A DNA stretch of 64,000 nucleotides from Amoeboaphelidium protococcarum. Its lineage: Eukaryota > Aphelidiomycota > Aphelidea. Position 1 is the stretch's first letter, and the number at the start of each line of letters is the position of its first letter. The stretch is from the NCBI GenBank assembly GCA_023515745.1, contig JALECJ010000020.1, positions 62,001 to 126,000 on the forward strand, read 5' to 3'. A program made the translations under genes and the position numbers. The notes below the pieces were generated by a model. It did no database searches, was not told the DNA's origin, and saw nothing but the letters and a program-made list of their open reading frames with translations. This document shows positions 11,350 to 23,198 of the stretch, in pieces.

Positions 11350-12859
11350 TCACTGCCATTCATCTTCTGGAATTTGATTATTGGCAGTGCTATCATCTGC
11401 GGATAAATTTAAATCCAACAGCTCCTTTTCAGACATCTTCTTTCTCCTCTGCTCGAGGGCGAGAGCAAGTGAACTCATCAGATCATTACCAGATGATGTC
11501 GCTACTACTGATGACTTTCTCCTGGAATCAGCACCTGTCTAATACTCATTCGGCTACGCATTAGAATCTGATGCATCCTAAGATTCGGTAGAAAGTAGAC
11601 GGCGAGACCTGGTGCGCGCCTTTACAGTTACATGTGACACTTGAGTAGGCGGCGAGGATTATTTCTTACTCTTGCCACGACTTTTGGGCCCTTTAATTCT
11701 GGAGGGGAGAGGCTTTAATCCTTTGGAGCCTCCAGCATTTCTAATAGACTCCATTAGGGAAGATCGAGTGTCAGCCGGTTGAGCATTCTGTTGCTTCGTT
11801 GGAATAGGTGGTGCTACGGACTTTTATGCACCAGATGGCTACTTGAAAGATGAAGACGCGCCAGATGGCGGTGGAGGAGGAGGAGGAGGAGGTGGTGGTA
11901 TAAAAGACCCAATAACTTACATCTCGTTTTTAGGTTGTGACTGTACCATATCCGGGATTTAAGATGACAAGGTACCAGGAATCGGTACCACATTAGCTAG
12001 ATCCAATCCCGGTAGTCCATGCATGCGTTTCATTTATTCATGTTAATGTTATAGAGAATCACCACCACCGCCACCAGCTATATCAAGATCTCCATTAAAG
12101 CTTTTGGCCATAAAGTTATCAATCGAATATTGAAGTAGTTCATTATCTTACTCGCCGATATCGGCCTGCTTAAAATCAAGCTATTCCAATAGATCAAACA
12201 GTTATTATTCAATACCAACAGAAGAAGAAGGCTCTTTTATAACAGATTAAGTATCCCCAATGTAATCTGCAGAATCAGGCCGCTATTGATCCGAATGAGA
12301 CTGTGAAATATTATCTCCAAAGCCTTAAATTAATGAGCCCAGCAACGACGCGTCATGATCAAATGACACCAATGAATTATCCAACAACTGTCGATCCAAT
12401 TCAATCTTCAATTTACCAAGATCATCGCCAATACTTTGAACTTCAGTACAATATTACTGCCCATGTAGTGAATCTTACGCATCAGTAAATTATGACTGAG
12501 AATCACCAAAATTTTCATAATCTTTTGATATCTATAACTGACCAAGATCATCGTTAAAGGGATACCGCGGCATGGAATAAGTCTACAATATAGCTCTCAG
12601 CTAGCTCAATGTCTTTAAATTATTTATTTACACCAAGCATTCCTCAATCCTTTGCTCTATTTACAGTCTCTTTGCATTTTATGAGGAGATCTACATGATA
12701 TGAGATGTAATGATGAGGTGAGTATAAACGAAAAAGTAAAACTAGCCATACGCGTTATGATGCAGTAGCATACAGATTATCAAATGCGGTTAGTACTTGT
12801 TAGAATTCCCGGCTATAGTCAGCTTCATCATTAAACGGCCACTATAGATTAAGCTTCAT
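11350..12859 (-). CDS. WASHC1: WASH complex subunit 1 (Arp2/3 activator)
   Basis: Two exons, 12859-12752 (36 codons) and 12690-11350 (447 codons with stop), split by a 61-nt GTATGG...TGTAG intron in phase 0; 482 residues. The N-terminal helix across the junction (LYATASQRISSQNAKRLQ) matches the WASH homology domain. The middle holds YPFNDD, LPGLDLANVVPIPG and a ten-proline run. The C-terminus is a WASH-type output region: the first basic motif SSLMESIRNAGGSKGLKP, a second WH2-like SSGNDLMSSLALALEQRRKK, then an acidic tail ending IPEDEWQ with the essential Trp. WASH drives Arp2/3-dependent actin on endosomes. The adjacent ARPC1 fits this role. The long Gln/Asp/Ser-rich central linker is coded with many TAA/TAG. 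Confidence 0.88.
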
Positions 12860-13131
12860 TGTAATTGCTAAGGTGATCTAGTATAGAATTCCTCCAAATA
12901 AATCTAAAAGAGTCTAAAGGTTGATTTGATCTCGCCTAAGGATTTAAAAAAGAACTTTCAAGCTAATAAAAACTATTAAAGCAACATCAAAAGAGAATCT
13001 AAAATAGAATAAAGCTACTATACGTAATAGCATACTATATATGCGTAATCATAAACACTAGCCATAAATACCAATAATATACAACACAGAACTAGACAGA
13101 CGAAGCATATGACCCAGAGAGAAACAATAGA

Positions 13132-14154
13132 TCATTTATCAGATTATGGGACTGATTGAGCATTATTAACAACTTCAGATACAATGTGATCTATCATCCT
13201 GTGCTTTACAGGCCAAGAGTTGAACATGATCTTGATCGATTACTGAGCAGCCGCACCTAATACAGTCAGGATACTCTGGATAATCAGTTTAGCACTCTAG
13301 TCACCAAGTGTCATCAGAGCATCAAATATCAGTTAAAGTCTTTTTGGAATGGATAATCTTGTCGATATAGAGGATCTCTAGGCATTAATTTTACGTCGAT
13401 GTGGCATGAGAAGTTGAATGAACTTACCGGGCTTCTATTATTACACCGATAGTTCCATGTAGTCTAATGCTTTCTAAAAAGTGGCTTCCGCAATGTCTTT
13501 AGAATACAATTTAGATACTTGTGACCAACAATCACCGGATAGACGTTCGCGCAGAGCTATTTGCAATCTGTCGTTGTATCCAAACGTATGCTTCTATGGC
13601 TCCATATCAAGTAGAGTCTGTGCCAGTACTTGAATCACTGGTTCCATAGGGGCGGGAGAGTATACTGTGCGCATAACATTCCAGTAGTACATTCTTAGTG
13701 AATTGACAAGCATATAACACGCATTCTGTACTTGCAAGAGGTCCTGGAATAGTGCACGTACAGGCGGACTCAATTAGAGCATGACATCACGCGTCATGAC
13801 AAAGTCGACATCATTAATCTGGAGGAGCGATTGATCGCGTACCATCATCTCATACTGCCTGTCCATCTCCTCTTTCACAGCCTTCCTAATCATATGCACC
13901 ATGACCTTATACTGAATGTCGCGTTAGAATTATCTACTTCCCTCGCGCCATCCATTCAAGTACGGTCCGAGACTGTTGAAGTTAATACCAAAAGCAGCAG
14001 TATTAACCGCGGACCGTCCAACTCTAGGATTAATCAATTGCCGGTGTATAGAAGTGGATTGATCAGGATTTCGACTTTATGAACGCAATAGCTAACCTTG
14101 AACTGCCAGCAGTAAGACATTGATTAACAATACAAACTTTAATGCGGCGATCAT
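13132..14154 (-). CDS. secretory-pathway protein with signal sequence, unrecognised
   Basis: 340 residues from ATG 14154 to TGA at 13134-13132, no internal TGA. It starts MIAALKFVLLINVLLLAVQG, a clear signal peptide or signal anchor. A short basic linker and a probably helical body follow, with landmarks TAAFGINFNSLGPYLNG, VMVHMIRKAVKEEMDRQYEM, LLQVQNACYMLVNSLRMYYW, LIFDALMTLGDQSAKLIIQS. The helices are amphipathic with regular spacing and no obvious second membrane span; only scattered Cys. I do not recognise a family. Secretion or ER/vacuole lumen is inferred from the leader. Confidence 0.65.
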
Positions 14155-14373
14155 ATTTACTTACTGACGCTTTTAAAAATAAAATAGCGAAAAATCAACT
14201 AAAATATTACTTCAGATTGTTCAGCAGTAACGTAAATCAAATCAGGTCGGAGTAAAATAAACAGGAATCAACTTCACGTCAAATCTCGAGACAAAGTTTC
14301 ATCCTTACAAATTGTGCTCGATGGCTTGTGTAAGCGCCTCCTTTTTTAAACTACTTATACTTTGAGTGGCTGT

Positions 14374-14517
14374 TCATACACGCTGAGGCTGCTGAACAAA
14401 GATCTTCGGTGTCGCTGACCCCTGAATGGGTTTGTGACAATTTTTCGCATCTCTGGACAGTCGAGTCATCTAATCTCCATCTAGATAACAGCGTACCATC
14501 TGAGAAAAGGGAGTCAT
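14374..14517 (-). CDS. possible small protein, 47 aa
   Basis: Short open frame ATG 14517 to TGA 14376-14374, starting MTPFSQMVRCYLDGDQ and ending FVQQPQRV, with one TAG read as Gln. It sits 49 bp from the NAP1 ATG in divergent orientation, where a promoter would be. Codon use resembles neighbours, but the length is too short to exclude chance when only TGA stops frames. It could also be a first exon. Confidence 0.25.
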
Positions 14518-14566
14518 AATAAAATATATTTTTCGTAAAGAGTATTTATATCATCATCTCATAATA

Positions 14567-15994
14567 ATGGAATCTAATAATCAAGAAAATTAACCATCCC
14601 GTGCAGTGAATATTCAAAGTGTTGGTGGTGAACGCTTTAATGCTCCAACGCCGCAGAACACGCCAGCGACGAGCCTTGGCCTGATGATGATGGACGGCGG
14701 CGGCGAAAAGTTTTTGTCGCGTCTGCCGCAGTAGTAATAACCTTCGTCGTCGTCGTCATCTTCTCTTACCGACTCTGCAGAGTAGAAGCATCAGGAAGAA
14801 AAGTAGTTTCTCGATAATATTAACACTGATAATAAAATGTCATCATCATCATCTTCTGCTGCTGCTAAATAAACAGTTGCCGCTCCTAGTGGAGAGAAGA
14901 AGGAGGAAAGTAGTGTCGCTTCTATCCTGGCGCAGAATCCGCAAATTATGGAGGCTTTGTAGGGACAGTTGGGTCGATTGGTTGGATAACAGTCTGGATA
15001 TGTGCAGAACTTGCCCACGGCGGTGAAAAGACGCGTCCGTGCTCTGAAGGGTCTCTAATCTCAGTGTAATAAACTGGACCGCGAGTTTAGGTAACGCGTC
15101 ATGGAATTGGAGAAGGAGTTCTTGGGTAAGAAGTAGCCGCTATTTCAGAGAAGAAGAGAGATTGTCGATGGTGCCATGGATGCAACTTAGAATGAAGTTG
15201 ATGCTGGTCGCGATATCTTTGAAGATGAAGAGTCCGTGGATGCTGACACTAAATTTGCATTGAAGGAGGAAGTGGAGATTAAGGGCATTCCCGAGTTTTG
15301 GGCGACAGTCATCAGAAGCTGCCCGATGCTTGAAGAGATTGTAATGGAAGAGGATTATTCCGCTCTTGATCATCTTATTGACGTTAGATTCTCTCTTCTA
15401 GCCGATAATCCTGGATTCCGTCTAGAGTTTGAGTTCAAAGAGAATCCATTCTTTGAGAATAGTATACTATCAAAGGAGTATTATCTTGAGGACCAAGCTG
15501 GCGAGGATGACGATGATGAAGTCGCCGGCTCTGACGATTTGGTTTATGATCACGCTGTAGGAACTGAGATCAAGTGGAAAGACGGCAAAGACTTGACTCA
15601 CAAGATCGAAATAAGAAAGTAGAGACACAAGTCTACCAACAAGACCAGAGTTGTTAAGAAGGTTGTAAAGACGGACTCATTTTTCAACTTCTTTAATCCT
15701 CCTTAAATGCCAGAAGATGAGGATGATGATGATCAATAGGATGACGAGATTAGTGAACTGTTGCAGAAGGACTATGAAGTTGGAGAGTTTTTCAAAGAAC
15801 ATCTCATTCCTAGAGCTGTCGACTGGTTCACTGGAGAAGCGTAGGAGTAGTTGGATTTCGATGATGAGGAAGACGATGAGGACGATGACGACGAGGATTA
15901 CAGCGAAGGTGAGGAAGATGATCAAAACGAAGAGGATGACGATGATCAGGAAGGAGGAGATTAGACTAAACCACAAGAGTGCAAATAGCAATGA
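14567..15994 (+). CDS. NAP1: NAP1-family nucleosome assembly protein
   Basis: 475 residues, single exon. After a disordered Ser/Gln/Ala-rich N-terminus (about 1-125) comes the NAP domain: [20 protein letters not shown] dimerisation helix, the typical [58 protein letters not shown] and the FFNFFNPPQ motif near position 385. The C-terminus is a long Asp/Glu tract, the usual histone-binding tail. NAP1 shuttles H2A-H2B and helps assemble nucleosomes. The disordered N-terminus contains several TAG/TAA-coded Gln. The gene lies 238 bp upstream of nitrate reductase on the same strand. Confidence 0.95.
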
Positions 15995-16232
15995 TACATA
16001 TAAACTTGATCGCTTATTATCTCACTTTCTCACCATCATTATTTCCCTTTTATATGCGTTTAGTGCGTTTGTGTGGCCGTATTGATTCGTCCAAGGGAGT
16101 TTGAAATGATCGACAATTGATCATCGCGTCGTTTCTTTTCGCTAATCGACAGATCGTCGTCGCATTTGTTTTACCAAGTTGTTTACTGTCAATTTAAACT
16201 ATAAGTATCCAGTGCAACAACATCTTAATAAC

Positions 16233-18620
16233 ATGGTGAATCCTAATGAATCCGCATAGAGTAATCCTGACAGTTGGGTGTAGAGAAGTGGAAAGTTGGT
16301 CAAAGTGACCGGTGAATATCCACTGAATGCAGAGACTCCCATTGACAGTTTGTAGAAGGATTTCATCACACCTACTCCCCTCTTGTATGTTAGAAATCAT
16401 GGAGCGGTGCCTAAACTGAATGCTGATAAACATAAGCTGTAGATTACAGGTTTGGTCGATAGAGAACTTACTATAACTCTGAAATAGCTTATTAATGAGT
16501 TCGATTCCACTGATGTGACGGTCACTTTTAATTGTGATGGGTTTCGCAGAAAGGAGTTGAATATGATCAAGTAGTCTACCGGTAACAACTTTTCGATTGG
16601 TGTGATATCTACCGCTACTTATACTGGAGTGCGACTGGTGGATATTATTGAAAAAGTTGGCGTGAAAGGTGGTGTAAAGCATGTTATAATGACTGGCAGT
16701 GATGATCTAGAACACGGAAATTACGAGACAAGTATTCCGTTTGATCACGCTAGAGACAGCAGTAATGAAGTTCTGATTGCATATAAAGTCAATGGTGAAC
16801 CCCTGCCTCCTGATCATGGATATCCAATGAGGATGATAGTCCCCGGTTTTGTGGGCGGGAGGCAGGTGAAATGGCTCAAGCGAATCATATTTTCTGCCAC
16901 TGATAGTGAAAATCATTATCACTTGTATGATAACAAGGTGTTCCCACCCAACATTGACTCGGTGGAGAAGGCTCACTAATCCGGAATATTCAAAGATCCG
17001 CTGTATATCTTGTATGAAATCAATATAAACTCGTTCATTACAAAGCCGTAGCATGATGAAACTATTGATATAACATCATGTCACGTTGACTCAGAGTATG
17101 AAGTCTCTGGGTTTGCGTACAGCGGAGGTGGTAGAGCATTGTAAAGAGTTGTGCTGTCATTAGACGAAGGCAGAACTTGGCTCCAGTGTCAGCTGAATAT
17201 TAATGAACATGAGAAGAGTAGATGGACTTGGACCTTTTGGAGCTGCAAGGTACCGCTGTGGTCTCTGATCAGAGCCGATTACATCACAGTGCGAGCATTT
17301 GATAATGCACTCAATACTCAGCCTGATAAGCCTATCTGGAATTTAATGGGTATGATGAACAATTGCTGGTACCAAGTGAAGACGTGTATGCAACCATCAG
17401 ATATTAATGGCCGTCACAGCATTCTTACGTTCAAACACCCAGTGCTACCTGCCAAGTAGCAAGGAGGATACTTGGATAAGGCGAACACTGTGGGGGAGTT
17501 GCGAGAGTTATCAAAGAAGGTGCCGGATTAGCAATTCAGTTGGGCTGAGGTGAAGAAACATGTGTCCAGGGATGATTGTTGGTTGGTGATTGACGATGAA
17601 GTGGTTGATGTGTCCAAGTTTATGAAGTTACATCCAGGAGGTGGAAGTCCGCTGATGTCCGTGGCTGGTAGAGATGCGAGTTCTGAATTCCATTCCATTC
17701 ACTCGATGGACGCGGTGCGGATGAAGATGAATTATGTTATTGGTACGGTATCAAAAGAGCGCGAGTCGAAATAGTCACAGCGTTAGTTGAGAACTCCTAC
17801 TGGTAGACTAGTTGCTCTGAGTCCTCGCAAATGGACTCGAGTCACTTTGGTTGAGAAGCAGCGTCTATCACAAGACTCTTTCAGATTCAAATTTGCATTT
17901 GAGAACAAGAATACCGCTCTATGGCTGCCCACTGGATATCACATAATGCTGGGTGGCCATATCCATTCCAAAGAACCTGATGAATTAGTAACGAGACCAT
18001 ACACGCCCGTAAGACCTGTGGTGCTTGATGACGAAGATGGTACATTTGATTTGGTCATCAAGATTTACTATCCACATCACAATCGACCGGGAGGAGAGTT
18101 GACTATGGCCTTGGATTAATTACAGATTGGTAGTGTAATGGAAGTGAAAGGTCCGAGTGGCACCATTTTGTACCAAGGAGATGGTCTGTTCTTTGTCAAT
18201 GGTCGTTACCGGTATGCAAAGAGGATCTCTCTACTCGGTGCTGGTTCAGGTATAACTCCTCTTCTTCAGGTCTGTACCAAAGTTGCCAAAGACCAAGGTA
18301 AAGATTAATCTGAATTGAGAATGATTTACAGCAACAAAACTGCCAATAATATCTTATGCAAGCAGTAAATAGAAGATTTGTAGTCGCAGCTTGGCGAACG
18401 ATTCAAAGTCTTTCATACAATCACTGAACAAGATAAAGTTCTCAGCGATTGGACAGGTGGTGCTGGCAGATTGAATATAGAGATGATGCGCGATAATTTG
18501 TACCCATTCGATGATGATACTGTGGCACTAGTCTGCGGTCCTCAAGGATTTACCGACAAGGCATGCATCCCTCTCCTGGAAGAACTTGGTTACGATGAAG
18601 ATTCTATTTACATATTTTGA
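16233..18620 (+). CDS. assimilatory-type nitrate reductase (Mo, cytochrome b5, FAD/NAD domains)
   Basis: 795 residues, one exon. The molybdopterin domain (about 35-265) has LYVRNHGAVPKL and the Mo-ligand region FNCDGFRRKELN with Cys101; the dimerisation domain (about 270-405) has SGGGRALQRVVLSLDEGRTW. The cytochrome b5 domain (about 435-515) has FMKLHPGGG and a second His in EFHSIHS, the two haem ligands. The FAD domain contains RPYTPVRP and GYHIMLGG. The NAD(P)H domain contains GAGSGITPLLQV and VCGPQGF. The order matches eukaryotic nitrate reductase, which reduces nitrate to nitrite with NAD(P)H. It is shorter than typical plant/fungal enzymes (about 870-900) because of a short N-terminus and hinges. 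No nitrite reductase or transporter is adjacent. Confidence 0.93.
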
Positions 18621-19112
18621 GAGATTTGATTAAGTGATTTAAATTGCTGTCAATGTTTCAATACGATTACTCTTACATACTAGTCTGTTGCTTCTGAACA
18701 GCAATGATTAGCTTAGTTACCTCTCCCTAATACGGAAACGCGTCGCAATATATCTGTGAGAGCAGTTTAAAATTGTAACAACAGTCCTTTGGCGTTGGAT
18801 TGTATCCTATCTATTGACTTTACATAGACTGACTTATATCATAAAGACAGATGATTTAAATTAGTGTAATTCTATCTTAATACAAATTACTTCTTTGGGT
18901 TCGAAGACGATTTTCTACAACATAAGGTAATTGTTTGAACTCAATCCCCCGTGACTAATTTCTGCTAAATCTCTCTCTGACGCGCGCTCTTGTTCTTGTC
19001 CCTTCAGTTTACAGTCATTGCCATTCATTCAGTTAATAGTATTTATCTCTCACCGCAAATTAGCTGTATATTCCGTATCGCGCTATAATCGTCAAGTTCA
19101 TAATCTATAGAA
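18621..19112. other. intergenic, 492 bp, no gene seen
   Basis: Between nitrate reductase and VPS18, same strand. AT-rich with an ACGCGT near 18740. Contains the nitrate reductase 3' end and VPS18 promoter by position; no structured element seen. Confidence 0.4.
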
Positions 19113-22100
19113 ATGAGCAATCTACCTGCTATATAAAATTTGTCTTTGTAAGCGCAATAGTAGATTAAGGCTGTGGAACCGATATTCAAGATCAGTAAAG
19201 TGCAGTTTGAATGGAAGGGCAAGTGTGTGGATCTGTGTGTTATGAATGATACGCTCATTATGGCTCTGGATACTGACAGTCTGCTGAGAATAGATTTGTA
19301 GAATCCAGCCAGAGTTGAGGAAATCTAGCTGTATGCCAATGTACCCAAGCAGTCAATGTCTGGTAGACGCGGGATTTACAAGATATTTCTGGACTACTCT
19401 GGACATCATCTTCTCATATCCACGCTTAATGGCGATGTATTCTATCTGTATTATACCTGGAAGCGGGCAAAATTGCTGCAGAAAGTTAGAGGCTTTCAGA
19501 TTGAGTGTGTCGCTTGGTGTAGAGACTCGGTGCCATTTAGTCGCCGTATGGGTGCCGGAAGATAGTCGACTGGACCTTTGCTAGTCAGCACCAGAGATGG
19601 TTATATCTATGAGTTGGAATTAGATCCTGCTGAAGATGCCTTCTTGAAGCGGGAGGAGCGGTATTGTAAGCTGATTTATAGAATGAATTTGGATTAGGAT
19701 TAGCGTGTTATTGGTATCTATTATGATTAATTGAGTGATAAAAGTGGCGGTACTGCCCGCGAGAGTGATCGTTCTAATTAGCATTACGTTATTATTGCCA
19801 CTTAGAATAGATTGTTCCAGTTCAGAGGCTCAGCTAGTCCTATTGATTCTACACAGCCGTCTTTAGAGTCTATATTCTTACGATATCCTAATGATCGAGA
19901 CATGAACTATCAAGAATTGCCTGGCAGTTTGGACACTTCTGAGTTGAAGCTGCTCTTCCATCATTAATAGAACAGGCTCAATAGTGGAATGTACGATGGT
20001 GGTTCGTCGAATCTCTTATCCAATGCCAATATAGGTCATCTAAGATCTCTAGCGTGGACTATTGCACCTGGTGTTTACACTGCCACCATTGAAGATTAGC
20101 CTGACGGTATTGTGCATAATATTCAGCTGTATCCTTATCCATCACAGGTTGACTCCAAGACTGGAGAATTTCATACGCCTGCTCCCATGTCTATGGCCTG
20201 CACCGCTTTCCATCTTATTCTGCTGTACGATGGAGTATTGAAAGTTATAAATCGCATGAATGACGAAGTTGTATATGAGTAGGCGGTAAATTTCTTGTCT
20301 CAGAGTCGTATTTGTGTTGATTTAGTAAAGAATACTTTTTGGATATCTGATGCTGGTGCTCTGTATGAATTGGTTATCACCGATGAGGATCGTGATGTAT
20401 GGCAGTTGTACTTGAAGCGTAATTAATTTTCAGCGGCTCTAGAACATGCCAAGACCACGGTGTAGACTGATAAAGTTAGAAGATCGTAAGCTTAGTATTA
20501 TTATTAGTAGAAAAGATTTGTATTGGCTGCCAAGACGTTTGCCCAGACAAGTATTCCGATCGAAGAGGTGGCTCTGATGTTTATGGAGCATCATGAGAGT
20601 TTGGTCAACAACGGGGACAATAGCTCTGATTATGCCAATATCGATTCTCTTACTGATTAGGAATTGGAGTCTCTTATTGTTTATCTTGAGTCTAAAGCTC
20701 TAACTCTTTCTGCTGAGGATCAAGTGTAGAAGGCACTTATAAACACCTGGTTGTTAGAGCTGAAATTGAATGAGATCCATTTACTCAGATAACAGCTTTA
20801 GTTTTCACATCGCAGCAATAACGTGTAGAAATAGAAGGAAGACCGTGATAGTAACTTGAAGCACAAATTGGAGTAGGCTTAAAGTAATTTCAAGCGATGG
20901 ATCTCTAATGCTCAGGTTGCAGAATCTCTGGATTACTAATCTTCTATTGCAATGATTAGAGAGTACGGGTGTGAAGATGAGATGATTTATCTGGCGGAAT
21001 TTAATAAGGACCACTCTCTGTTGCTTGAATATTATAGCGAAAGGTAGATGGTGGATGAGTTGTTTGTAATTTTGGATTAACATAAAGATTCAGAATAGAC
21101 TTATCAGTATTCGCCGTCATTAATTGTGTAGAAGCCTTATGAAATTGTCGGTTTGTGGATTCGATGTCCAGGACTTGATCCTTAGAAGCTGTTGCCTGCA
21201 ATGGCTGTATATAATGCTTAGTTTGCCGCTGATAATGTTAGTGTACCATCTCACAAAGAGCATCAAGTTGTTAGATATCTCGAGTATTGTATAAATAGAC
21301 TCGCTGCTACTGAAAATGAGTTATGCAATTTACTCCTATCTAGTTACGTACAATGTAATGCACCTGATGAGGTCATTCTCAGTTTTATTTAGTAGATTCA
21401 TAATTTTTTGGATCTTTAAAATGCACTGAAAGTCTGTCTGTAAAATGATCGACAGTATGTACTCATTGTCCTGTATGGCTGCATGAAAATGTACGATAGT
21501 GCTGTTGACTAGGCATTACAACTTCAAGATGTTGATCTGGCCAAGAAATTTGCTCAAGAGCCGGAAGAAGACCTTTAAAAGAGGCGATTGTTGCTAAAAA
21601 TCTACCAATATATCATTGATGAATGCAAAGACATACCTCGGGCTTTTAAAATGCTGGAAAATGATTAATTGGTTGGGATTGAATAGCTGCTAGCTTTACT
21701 TCCTGAAGATGTGCCGATTAATGATTTTAAAGAGCATTTTTACAATGCAGTGGAGATGCACAAGTACAGAATCGATGAAAGTAAGAAGGTGATGACTGTC
21801 GCATCTCAAGATGCTCAGAGAATAAGATAGAGATTAGATGAATTGCAGAGCAGAGTTATCAAAGTATCTCCCCGATCTAAATGCTAGCTGTGCTCAGTCC
21901 CTCTCTTCTCTCGCTCATATTACGCGTTCAGCTGCGAGCACTTTTTCCATCAAGATTGTCTTATTGCTCAGATGCTGGATGACGTGCTGAGTCCAAAGTT
22001 GTAAAAGCACGTTATACAACTGCAGAGAAAAGCTCAAGAATTTAGAGACTAACAGATGATGCATTAGAGGAGCTCTGTAATCGATCCTTTGGCCTAGAGC

Positions 22101-22253
22101 GCTGGATATCAACTCAATCCTCATCAGTAGGAGTTGGATGATTTGGTTGCTGCAGATTGTATAGCTTGCGGCGATATTGCAGCCAAGTCGATAGATAAGC
22201 CTCTAATTAAGACTCGCGATTTAGAAGAGTTGAATGAATGGTAAATCAATTGA
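19113..22253 (+). CDS. VPS18: VPS18 (Pep3), core subunit of HOPS/CORVET
   Basis: 1046-residue single-exon protein. The N-terminal half is a beta-propeller (VQFEWKGKCVDLCVMNDTLI; STLNGDVFYLYYTWK), then the Pep3/Vps18 region (FWISDAGALYEL; RDVWQLYLKRNQFSAALEHA, the family's WxxYL signature) and an alpha-solenoid with clathrin-repeat features. The C-terminus is a RING-H2-type motif: CQLC, then FSCEHFFHQDCLIAQM and IACGD. Vps18 tethers and fuses endosomes and vacuoles and scaffolds Vps39/Vps41 or Vps3/Vps8; VPS39 is also in this window. More than 60 TAA/TAG codons are read as Gln. Its TGA is 25 bp from the stop of the convergent gene. Confidence 0.92.
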
Positions 22254-22278
22254 TAATAACACATCTGTCACTAATTAA

Positions 22279-22851
22279 TCATTATTAATCAGCATACAGC
22301 TGGCAGTCTTGTAATATATCTAAAATTGCTTTATGATGTTTCGTATTCTTCAGCTGCCGGCTCAGTTCTATCATCTTTTACGCGTTTACTACCATGTGTA
22401 CATTGTTGTAAGGCTATTGTAACTTGGAGTCTTCAACAGCGGTGTATGTACGCATCAAATCTTGCATCTATTCATCTATAAATTAGAGCGATTACTTCAC
22501 CTGATTTATTTTCACGTCCACACGACTAATATTGTGATTATAGACTTGCTACTTGGATTCTAACGTGCGAGCGATGGATTCCGATCGTGGTCTCTCATCA
22601 TCACTCTGATGGGTGTTGTCACCATTATAAGACAAGTCAACAGCAGAATCGCCATCCTCAGTGAACAGAACAGACAAGCGCGTCATTCTCCGGTGTGGAT
22701 GGTCAATGACTGAGCCAAATTCTTCCCGATACATATCTTACAGCAGTTTCTTTTCCTGATACAATTGTCTCTGTTATTTCAACGCAGCTTGTCTTTACGA
22801 TACGAGTTTATTCATTTCCATTTCAACATGACGCTTACTGTGTGCACTCAT
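22279..22851 (-). CDS. coiled-coil protein, 190 aa, unrecognised
   Basis: ATG 22851 to TGA 22281-22279. N-terminal helix rich in Lys/Gln (MEMNKLVSQRQAALKQQRQL), a short structured middle (DHPHRRMTRLSVLF), an acidic Ser/Asp linker, then a second coiled coil to the end (INQVKQSLQFIDEQMQDLM; VNAQKMIELSRQLKN). Size and two coiled coils resemble small subunits of complexes such as BLOC-1 or kinetochore/dynein adaptors, but I cannot assign one. Almost abuts the VPS18 stop. Confidence 0.6.
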
Positions 22852-23082
22852 ACTTGATTTTTAAATAGACTTCCAGAAATATAATTGAGCTACAGCTGTA
22901 ACAATTAAATGTTTTTTTTTAACGTTATTAGCAAAGAAAGTACAGAAATTAAACAATGGATGAAGAAGAGGTGATAAATTGTTTCAGAAAACGTGATTGA
23001 TTCGACCCTGAAACATGTGAACAAAACTACTGAAGTTGATTGATATGATGGAATGATAACACCTAGTAATTACAGTTAAAAA

Positions 23083-23098
23083 TACTGTATATACAGTA
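23083..23098. repeat. 16-bp perfect palindrome
   Basis: TACTGTATATACAGTA reads the same on both strands. A related string, TATACAGTACTAT, occurs in the FEN1 promoter near 52927. Function unknown. Confidence 0.6.
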
Positions 23099-23198
23099 CT
23101 ATCCACATGTCTTAGCGATATATGCGCATCTATGTTGCGCTACAATCTAACGTAGTTGATATGGCACTCATGATGACTTAAAAAGTGTAGATTGGTGA

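Noticed and set aside
15677-15991. Hydrophobic minus-strand frame resembling a membrane protein
   Set aside because: It is the complement of the acidic Asp/Glu tail of NAP1; GAT/GAG runs read backwards give Ile/Leu/Val.
16194-16682. 162-codon minus-strand frame inside nitrate reductase
   Set aside because: Shadow of the nitrate reductase frame; that gene is conserved on the plus strand.
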